DNA of 64,000 nt from Lycorma delicatula (lineage: Eukaryota > Arthropoda > Insecta > Hemiptera > Fulgoridae): the NCBI RefSeq assembly GCF_047948215.1, contig NC_134460.1:123145324-123209323 (forward strand). The letters are read 5' to 3'. This document shows, in pieces, positions 56,226 to 64,000 of the stretch. Numbering within the stretch: position 1 is the stretch's first letter; each line of letters starts with the position of its first letter. Under the pieces are notes generated by a model. That model ran no database searches. It was given only the letters and a program-made list of their open reading frames with translations, and had not been told where the DNA came from. Made by a program: the position numbers and the translations under genes.

Positions 56226-57284
56226 TTAAAGTATAGTAAGTAATATTTAAACTTAAATATAAACAATCTATTTTGATACTTAATAATAGATACCTATAAT
56301 GTTTCAAAGCGTTATATTTTATGCTTATAAAAATAAACAAACTTTTTACGTTATAACTGATAAAAAAAATGCAGGCAAAGCATTTCATGACTTTCCTGAA
56401 TATTAATAATAGAAATTAAAAGAGTTGAGCCAAAATACAAAAAAAAAGGAAAACAACCAACACAATATACATTTTTTAGTGGTAGGAAATAAATCTTAAG
56501 ATAAACGTTTCTAAAAATACGCAATATAGATATTAGATTAATAAATTTACTTAAGTAACGTTTTCTCTAAATCTAACAACTCCTTCCTTCAATAAAGGCA
56601 AATAAGGAAAATTTTCAAAAATCTTTTCTGCATTTTAGATCAGGGGTCTATAATTTATAAAAAGGTAAACATTTCTTAATAGCTCTATATATAAAGTATA
56701 AACTTTCAAAAAGTTTTAGAAAAATATTTAAACCAAAGGAAGGTAGAGCAAAAGAACAAAAACATGTATTTCAATTTTAATAGGTAGGGGTTGATTTTTT
56801 GAGCTTTTTTTTATTATTTACGGGTATATATATACACCGTAGGTAACAAATCTGCGCTAACGAAGTTTTCTCTAAAGTGACTGAAGAAAATCAAAACTTT
56901 CGCCATATCCTCCACCCCCTTAACGAACTTTGAAAAACAAAATTAATATGAACAATGAAATATATGTAAAAATATTTGAGCCAAATTTGAAGAAAAGTTT
57001 CTATTTAAAATTTATTCTGAAAGAAAATTAAATAAATACAATTACTTGAAAACGAATATAAATTTCAGAAATTCTAACTTAATTCAAAACAAAACATATT
57101 ATAATATTAAAAAATCTTTTATCTAATGGAAAATTAAAGACGGCGTTTTTTTACTCCAATTTTTTTAGTTTTACAATAAATTTCTGGAAAACTCTCAGAG
57201 ATCCAATTCCGAAACCTGTTTTAATAAATTTTTCAGGCCAAAAAGAATAATAACTTATCAAATTTTATTAGTAATTCTACGGTG
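56226..57284. other. A+T-rich stretch without recognisable gene
   Basis: The 56850-57280 segment, with CGCTAACGAAG, GGAAAACTCTCAGAGATCC and TTTTCAGGCCAAAAAGAATA, loosely resembles 27000-27200 and 27770-27860. It may be decayed transposon-end sequence. Confidence 0.35.
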
Positions 57285-57620
57285 TATTATTATGACCCAC
57301 GTAGGGAAGACACCGGCCTTATAACGATTCCGGTCGACACACCATACTCTCCGTTCATAGTCCTGATAGGCTTTACCGAAGGTCTTCAAATAGATCCTCT
57401 AATCTGATTATATATCACAGTCATCAATTTTTCCTCTGTCAGGATGGCGCCACCTATGTAAATCCCACGGCAGAAATTTTCATCAATGTATTACTTTACT
57501 ATTGCATTTTTTGTAGGCATCTTCCAAATTTTTGCTCACTTGCTCTAATTTGTAGCTCTCCTCAACTAACTAATTAACGGTTTCGAAGAAGCGCGATCTT
57601 CGCGTCTAATTCTAACACCG
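57285..57620 (-). repeat. Unidentified interspersed repeat, copy 2 (matches 3.9-4.3 kb)
   Basis: Same order of landmarks as 3905-4345: GGGAAGACACCGGCCTTATA, GATTCCGGTCGACAC, CCTCTGTCAGGATGGCGCC, CGGCAGAAATTTTCATCAAT, GAAGCGCGATCTTCGCGTC. The minus strand keeps DENFCRGIYIGGAILTEEK and KPIRTMNGEYGVSTGIVIRP in one frame with a single stop between them. The first copy's minus strand has KPIRARNEGDDVTIGIVTG at the matching place, which suggests an old coding segment. The family is not recognised. Confidence 0.6.
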
Positions 57621-57920
57621 AAGACGCAAAATTACCATTTTTCGTAAGTAAATTTCAAACTAGACCGTATTATCAAATATATAAATTCATTTTCTATTAA
57701 TCTAATAAAATCGTGTAATCTAGTAAAAAAATCTTGAAGAAATGAGGATAGAAAGAGGAAGAAATGGGAATAAAAATTCTATCCTCATATCTCTCGAATA
57801 AGTCCTGATCGCAATAACGATAATTCTGTCCTACGAATACCCAAATCTATTTTTTCATTTGTCAAAGACAATTAAGAAATTTAATTATGAAATCTCAACA
57901 AGAAACAACTACTAATTTAC

Positions 57921-58190
57921 TTTGATCTGGTCCGCTTCCGGAAATGAGGTCAATCTATTCACCCTCCCACACCGCAGCTCCACCACAAAGTTCCTAACAC
58001 ATTCTACCTCTGTTTTAGAGAAAAATAATCAAACTAACAGAGGTTCGATGCCAAAACGCCTATCTTGTCGAAGGAAGGCTCAGAGTAGCCAACCGGGTTG
58101 CTACTCTGTCTATAAGAGAGCATCAAACCCTTCAGCTACTCTCTGCAGGGTCAAAAACCTAAGGAAATCAGCAATATATTATCTTTAATT
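57921..58190 (+). other. Mixed-composition block with 88-codon frame, unidentified
   Basis: The plus strand is open from 57922 to 58188 with no domain that I recognise. The block is more GC-rich than its surroundings and contains GAAGGCTCAGAGTAGCC and AACCGGGTTGCTACTCTGTC. The complementary AGAGTAGC and GCTACTCT at 58082-58109 form a small hairpin. It could be the far part of the repeat that starts at 57285, or a separate fragment. Confidence 0.3.
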
Positions 58191-58194
58191 TGAG

Positions 58195-59845
58195 TTCTAA
58201 GAATGTCAATATGACTTTATTTTATCTCTGGACAGAAATCAGAGAAAATATTCTTCTAACCGTAGCTAAAAATAAATCGTTTACGGATATAAATTTTAGG
58301 AAATTTGTTTTTGCCAATATAAATTTCCCAAACAGATCCCAAAATGTTGCCTTATGAAACTGATAAGAAGATATATACATATCTTTTATTTTGTATATGT
58401 ATATATATATAAATATATATAAATGTACATAGTGATGGTGTATGCGTTATGGGGGTTGTATGTGTTACATATACATATATATTTATTTATTTTTCTCATA
58501 ATGAGTATATATAATTGTTTTGTCTAGAGAGAAGGGGTTAATAACAAATTAAGATTACAACGAAGATAAAACGTACTCAGATACAAGAGGAACCAATAAC
58601 AATTGTTTTCTTTAAAAGTAATGATACTTATTCTACAGTCAGTCATTATGCTGAATTAAGTGGCGTCACTTTTAACAGTAAATATTAACTTAATTTCAAC
58701 TGCTTGAAGTACAACAATATATCTGGCTTTAATGAGTTTTGCTGAGTAAAGGAACGGTTAACTAGTTGATTTATAACGTTTCCACTCAAGCCTAGCATAA
58801 TATGGTTGTTATTCTTGGAATGGCTACGAAACTTTTAGAAAATGAATGAAAATTGTTTCTCATGAGATTACTTCCAAACAAATGGAAACTGATACTCCAT
58901 ATATACTCGTATATATTTGTTTTTAATATCTTTTTTTTATTATTCAACAATTTTTTTAAGAATATAAAATTTGTTTATTTATTTTTTTAACGTTTTTAGA
59001 TTAAGATTGTTTTAGATATAAAATTTTACTCCAGGCAGAAAATACATTTATGAAAAGATGTTATTTTACTTTTTCATAAAGACATCAGTGTTATCTGTGC
59101 TCTCACGTCAATATAAATTCTTTCTAAGTGTATATATTTATCAGCTGTATACCCGTAGCCGGATGCGCCATAACTTTTTCTACCCCCATAATAAGTGACA
59201 AGCCATTTACTATATGGTCTTAATAACTCTGCTTTTTTATAAATATTATCCCTATTATTTTTATTATTTTGATAGATCTACGTACTACATCTTGAAGTTA
59301 GAAAAATCTTAAATAACACAAAAATAAAAAGTATTATTCTTAAAAAAACCAAAAAAAAACCAGAAATACTTCTTAATGTAACCTCCTTTTTTTTTTATTA
59401 TTTTGATATATTTACTACCAATTTATTACGTATAGTCCTCGAATGTAGGTGCAAGTACGCTCACATACAAATATTGTTTTCACACACGCGCGCGCATATA
59501 TGTATATATATATATATATATATATTGAATGTATATATATATATATATGTATGTATATTATATATATATATATATTGAAAATAGCTGTTTAAAAACTAAA
59601 TAAACGAAAAATGCACAAATAAAAGACCACTTACCGTTATCATTACTCTCAAATAAAGTTCATTAAATTCGTGTCACCACCACGCACTAGCATTTAGTTT
59701 TGAAGTCCCTGATCACATAGACAAATGCTATTGGTAGTACCTGGAACATATTAAATTGAATTCACGTGATTAAAATTCATGTCAACTAGCAGAAAATGTA
59801 CTCATAAAAAAATAAAATATCTAAAGAAATTAAACTTAATAAATG
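58195..59845. other. A+T-rich region with TA microsatellites
   Basis: No gene is recognised. (TA)n-rich stretches lie near 58397-58420 and at 59496-59575, the latter interrupted by ATTGAATG and GTATGTAT. Confidence 0.5.
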
Positions 59846-59849
59846 AAAT

Positions 59850-60665
59850 AAAAGTTATCGGGACCCGTAGTGATGAAAGCTTCCTAATAATTACCGACTC
59901 TAGGACTGTACTTGAGAGCTTGAGCTGCAGACGTTCTGAACCCATCGTTTAGATTATTCATGATGTCCTTTCAAGGATAAATAAGACTCTGGTATTAGTA
60001 TGGATCCCTTGCCACTGTGGAATCCTCGGGAATGAACGGGCCAATGAGGCTGCTAGAGAGCGGCGATAAATGGCTTCCGAGTAGAATTGACATGTGGGAG
60101 AGACTTCATGATATCTGTCCGTGTAAAATTTCTACCTCAGTTGAATAAATTGTGTCTGCTGAGTCAATCCACGGCACAACATACCGTTCAAGGGAGTGTG
60201 CTCGAGAAGCCTCTTTCGGCAATTCCGCAAGCAACAGCGACCAAGTCATCTTGGCTAAGGAGTGGATACCCCAGGCTTACCCACGCTCATCTATTTGGCT
60301 CTCCTCAACAGATCTGCGAGACGTGCAAGGTCAAATGGTCTGTGCACCTGGTCATTGATTGCCCAATCTTTGGAACCATCCGACAAAACTTAGACCTGGG
60401 TTCAGATTTGAAATCTATACTAAACCGGAAAGAAGGTGTAAAACGTCTATTGCAATTTCTCTTCTACAGTGGAATGAAGGATGCAATTTAGTGATTTTTG
60501 TCTGACGTAATATAGTTTGAGTTTACTCTTTCTGGTCTTTGTTTATTCTTTATTGTTCCTGTAACTTTATTGTTTATTTTTGTTATTCATCATCATATAG
60601 TGTTATTTTAGTCGCTACTGACTGTAATTGTCGATGCGACTGTAAATAAAAGCATTAAATAAACC
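59850..60665 (+). pseudogene. I-type LINE 3' end: RNase H and ORF2 C-terminal segment
   Basis: From about 59854: VIGTRSDESFLIITDSRTVL, ESLSCRRSEPIV, stop, IIHDVLSRINKTLVLVWIPC, HCGILGNERANEAARERR. The block D-S-R/Q-x-x-L and W-x-P-x-H-x-G-I-x-G-N-E-x-A-(N/D)-x-A-A-R is the C-terminal half of the retrotransposon RNase H, including the conserved His and the last acidic or Asn position (Asn here where Asp is usual). After a frame change the open stretch 60087-60491 contains RLTHAHLFGSPQQICETCKV, KWSVHLVIDCPIF and LLQFLFYSGM. It is the Cys-x2-Cys...His-x4-Cys tail. The 3' untranslated region has GTAAATAAAAGCATTAAATA near 60641-60660. The RT and everything upstream are absent, consistent with 5' truncation. 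Confidence 0.87.
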
Positions 60666-60669
60666 TTAA

Positions 60670-61360
60670 TAAAAATTTTAAAAAATTAGGAATTTAAAAA
60701 GGCGTTATCAATTTTTTTTATTTATAACTCTACTACATTACTATTTTTTCTATTACATCAAACAAACATTACCTTATGATATTTTTTCTGTACGTATTTG
60801 TAAACATTTTTCTGGTATTACGTTAGTACACCAAACTGATTTTAATAAAACATGACTTGTGGACTTAAGTTACCACTGATAACTACAATTTAGACAGTGT
60901 CTTAAACCAAGATAAAGACTGCATTTCCCCTCTTAAAAAAAAAAAAAACAAACTTTTCGCATTCTCTTGCCTACTATGAATTTTACCTAAAAAAATTAGT
61001 AAACAAAGAATTTATAAGCTAACAACTGAAGAAAAAATTATCTTCCTTTCGGTTTTTTCTAACAAATTTATATTTTATCTGAACATTTTTTTATAATTAC
61101 CATTTTTTAAAACTGTTATTACGTAAATTTTCTGTGGTGCTTAAATTAATTCATCCAAATACCGGATGACGTATTTGTATAGATTTTTAATGTCTTTGAC
61201 ACAGTTAAATATTTCTAACTGGTACGTTCTGTTATATGAAAGAAGTGAAACAGAAAAGATAATATTATCATACCTTCTAGAAAAATGTTTAACTCTGATA
61301 TCGTATATTATTCACAATGCTACTAGCTGTATTAAAAAAATATATATATAATTTTATAAA
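60670..61360. other. A+T-rich stretch without recognisable gene
   Basis: Nothing is recognised between the LINE 3' end and the foldback element. Confidence 0.5.
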
Positions 61361-61361
61361 T

Positions 61362-62324
61362 ACAGAATGTTTCTAAAAGGGTGGGCTGGCTATACGTTAT
61401 CGGAATCTACTTGTAAAACTAAACAAAAAAATATCCTTAGGAAAAATGAAAATTTCTCCTTCGTTCTCCCCCTGTCCGCCATTTTGTTATATAAAAATTT
61501 ATATCTCAAGTTCGAATAGACGAATCACATTATTATTTGGTAAGAGTCTTGGTAATAAAGTTTTAAAATTATCAAAAAATCAGGAATTAAATACCTTCGC
61601 AAATTACAAAATGGCGGCCATGTTTATTTTTCAACCGTTATATCTCATAAATATTAGTTTTATGAAAATTTATGTTATTGACTAAAATATTAAGCCTTTT
61701 ATTTTGAACGAAATTACATTTCATTTTTGAAAATCGGTAAACAAATAGTTGAGTTATGGGAGAAAATTGATGTAATTTTGTGTCATAATTATTAAGTTTA
61801 TTATTGTGATAAGATTATCACTAATTTGATGTTAACTTACAATACTAAAATTAATAATAAATAAAAACAATTAATATTTAATCGAATTGGTCGTAAAGTG
61901 GAGGACATGAAAACATACTCAAAATTACATCAATTTTCTTCCACGGTTTTTAAAAAATAAAATGTCTTTTTGTTAAAAAAAAAGGCTTAATATTTTAGCA
62001 AATTGCATAAATTTTTATAAAACTAATATTTATGGAGATATAACGGATTAAAGAATAAACATGGCCGCCATTTTGTAATTCGCGTAGGTATTTATGTCCT
62101 GATTTTTTGATAATTTTAAAACTTTATTACCAAGACGCTTATCACATATTAATGTGATTCGTCTATCCGAACTTAAAATAAATTTTTATATAAAAATAAC
62201 AAAATGGCGGACAGTGGGAGAACAAAGGAGAAATTGCCATTTTTCCTAAGGATATTTTTTATTTAGTTTTACTAGTACAATCCGAAAAAAATATAGCCAG
62301 CCTATCATTTTAGAAACATTCTGT
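61362..62324. mobile_element. Long foldback/MITE-like element (arms ~370 bp)
   Basis: The left end CAGAATGTTTCTAAAAGGGT (from 61363) is mirrored by the right end ATTTTAGAAACATTCTG (to 62323). The arms pair along most of their length. Examples are CTGGCTATA with TATAGCCAG, AAAATATCCTTAGG with CCTAAGGATATTTT, CCTGTCCGCCATTTTGTTAT with ATAACAAAATGGCGGACAG, and ACAAAATGGCGGCCATGTTT with AAACATGGCCGCCATTTTGT. The arms run from about 61363 to about 61735 and from about 61955 to 62324, with a ~200-bp A+T-rich centre. A 79-codon frame inside the left arm (61446-61685) is not considered a gene. Confidence 0.9.
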
Positions 62325-62339
62325 GTATACATATATAGT

Positions 62340-62966
62340 ACATACAGAGTGTTGCACGATGAAACAGAGAAACGTTCAGGACATGTTCCAGTGGTGAAAA
62401 TAATGAAAAAAGTTCATATAAACATAGGTCTTGAAACGATTTGTTTTTGAGTTACGGCTAGCGAAAGATTTCGATCGGATTTCAGATCTTTTAATAAAAA
62501 TAAGCCCTAATGCAATTTTTGGGAACGAAATTAAGGAGTAAAGTTTAGTATTAACGTTTTGTTGACATACTACCGTTTTCTTATGGTCTCAAATGAAGTA
62601 ATCTTTAGCGTTAAGTCGTGATCGTAATGGCCGATTGATTGATCCACCACGTCCAATCCAGTCTAGGAAATTAGCTTTCAAGTGATTTCTAGCTACTGAA
62701 GAAAAATGTGGCATTGCACAATCGTGCTGGAAAATAATTTGCAATCCAGTTTGTAAAGGTTCATCTTCCAAAAGAGTTACTAAAGAAGAATTATTCATTA
62801 AAATACGAAATGCTAAAGAATTTATACGAAACGATCCTGAGATGATACGGAAAACCGCCGTAAATATTTTGTCAGGCAGAGTGCTACATGAGAAGAGGAG
62901 AATTTCAAACAATTACTGTAACTGAGGTTTGTTATTCTGTTATCATTTAATATTTCATGTATTTTG
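62340..62966 (-). mobile_element. Tc1/mariner-type element, truncated
   Basis: The plus-strand edge is CAGAGTGTTGCACGATGAAA (62345-62364), then GTTCAGGACATGTTCC, TATAAACATAGG and GAGTTACGGCTAGCGAAAGA. This text recurs as the 'end-like' segments at 18.95, 27.2 and 51.0 kb. The transposase relic lies inward on the minus strand. The other edge is replaced by family F copy 8. Confidence 0.65.
62590..62912 (-). pseudogene. Tc1/mariner-type transposase catalytic fragment
   Basis: The minus frame (107 codons) reads LLEDEPLQTGLQIIFQHDCA, MPHFSSVARNHLKANFLDWI, GRGGSINRPLRSRLNAKDYF. It corresponds to the second catalytic Asp block (x-F-Q-H-D-G-A-P-P-H-F-S...V-R-x-x-L...F-x-x-R-W-I-G-R-G-G-P) and on to the degenerate third-Asp block (P-R-S-P-D-L-T-P-L-D-Y-F). 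The second-block Asp is present (codon 62723-62721), with Gly-to-Cys and Pro-to-Met changes after it. In the third block the first Asp is replaced by N-A around RLNAKDYF, although a later Asp is kept. The frame is intact but the HTH and first-Asp regions are missing. Confidence 0.87.
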
Positions 62967-63312
62967 TTTTTACTTCCTTGTACGAAGTAAAGGAAGTATT
63001 GTGATCGTGAAAAATTTCGGTTTTCAGATTTCAACCGAAATATTCATTTTGACCCATCCGTGAATCCATTTTGACTAACTTCGGCGTGACATCTGTCTAT
63101 ACGTACGTACGTATGTATGTATCTCGCTTAACTCAAAAAATATTAGCCGTAGGATGGTGAAATTTTTGATTTAGGACTGTTGTAACATCTAGTTGTGCAT
63201 TTCCCTTTTTGATTGCAATCGACTAAACCAAAAGTGTCCAAAAAAGCACAAAATCCAAAAAATTTGGATTTTGAACTTTTTAATAAGCCCTCATTGAAAG
63301 CTTTTCAACGAT
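62967..63312 (-). repeat. Family F repeat, copy 8 (half length)
   Basis: It begins with the terminal palindrome (TTTTTACTTCCTTGTACGAA and AGTAAAGGAAGTATTG), followed by CGGCGTGACATCTGTC, the ACGTACGTACGTATGTATGT tract, AATATTAGCCGTAGGATGGT and the internal hairpin. It stops at AAAGCTTTTCAACGATAACC; the rest is missing. Confidence 0.92.
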
Positions 63313-64000
63313 AACCAAAATTACGAATTTGTTTTTCCACATTTTTATGTAAAAATATTTTTAATTTCATGATACAAAGTTAAATTAAAAAAAAAAACTA
63401 TTATTTTTGTACTTATAACGGACAGAATAAACGTTAAACGGTAGGACTAATTTTGTGTCTTTGAACAATGAAAATAATATTTTTCCTTTTAGAATCTCCC
63501 ATATTTATAGGAAAGCAATCGAGTAAAATTAATTTTTAAGAAAATAATCATTAAGCGGTGATAATAAATTAAAAAAAAGATTGTTTAAAACATATAAAGA
63601 TACAACCATAGTTCTAAATAAATAAAGTTGCAATTTACTAGGAATTTTTTGACTAATTTTTTTTCAACTATTACTAAAGAGTAAGGATTTAAAAAAATTA
63701 ATTTTTACTTTTAAATAACTTGGGTAACTTGGGTTATTTGCGAGATGGATTTAAATTTAAAATAAATTTAAAAAAATATTTTTAAAAATTAGAAAAAAAA
63801 GTTTTTTGTTGTTTGCCACAGACCACTGAAATGGGATGGTTAAAAAATTTTATAATGCTTTTGAAGACCTATTGATACAGAAAATTTAGATGAAAAAAAA
63901 CCTCCCGTTAACTCCTTTTCTGAAGCAAAATATAGCAAAAAAAAATCCATTTTTTCGGAGAGTGGTGAATATTAAATAAACATTTTTGGTTATTTGTAAT
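63313..64000. other. A+T-rich stretch without recognisable gene
   Basis: Nothing is recognised up to the window end. Confidence 0.5.

Noticed and set aside
57922..58188. 88-codon frame as a host exon
   Set aside because: No domain, no clear splice sites and no second evidence. Its neighbourhood is repeat-derived.

Overview
The window looks like non-coding, repeat-dominated DNA from an animal, most likely an insect. It is very A+T-rich. Every coding signature I recognise belongs to a transposable element of a type common in arthropods: Jockey/R1/I-type and RTE-like non-LTR retrotransposons (LINEs), Tc1/mariner-type and hAT DNA transposons, and tRNA-derived SINEs. The element mix suggests a hemipteran-like genome, but that is inference. 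I found no convincing host protein gene, rRNA gene, functional tRNA gene, CRISPR array or bacterial-style operon.

Layout. 1-7.9 kb: a decayed Jockey-type LINE (minus), an unidentified repeat, and an R1-like reverse transcriptase remnant (plus). 7.9-12.1 kb: two full or near-full copies and one split copy of a ~0.7 kb palindrome-ended repeat, called family F here. The split copy is interrupted by a 0.8 kb GC-rich block that carries histone-mRNA-like hairpins. A Tc-type transposase fragment lies beside it. 15.6-16.5 kb: an element with 116-117 bp internal repeats. 16.7-19.7 kb and 48.5-52.8 kb: two loci built from the same ~2.7-2.8 kb composite unit, each with a second partial tandem copy. 21-30.9 kb: RTE-like LINE fragments, one hit by a clean R1-type 3'-tail insertion and another by a SINE, then a cluster of SINEs in inverted orientation. 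33-35 kb: RT, mariner and hAT remnants. 38-41.7 kb: a SINE, a degraded Tc-type element, a family F copy, another SINE and an R1-clade 3' end. 43.07-46.96 kb: the best-preserved element, an I-clade-like LINE with ORF1, an endonuclease domain and the ORF2 C terminus, but with RT and RNase H deleted. 47.6-56.2 kb: RTE-like RTs, the composite units, long (CA)n tracts and a foldback element. 57-64 kb: a second copy of the unidentified repeat, an I-type LINE 3' end with RNase H, a nearly 1 kb foldback element, a Tc-type transposase remnant and a last family F copy.

Nothing here forms a functional pathway. All coding relics are broken by stops, frameshifts or deletions. The biology is in how the elements are nested and amplified: target-site duplications around insertions, inverted SINE clusters, tandem growth of a composite unit, and a small palindromic repeat family that hosts other insertions.
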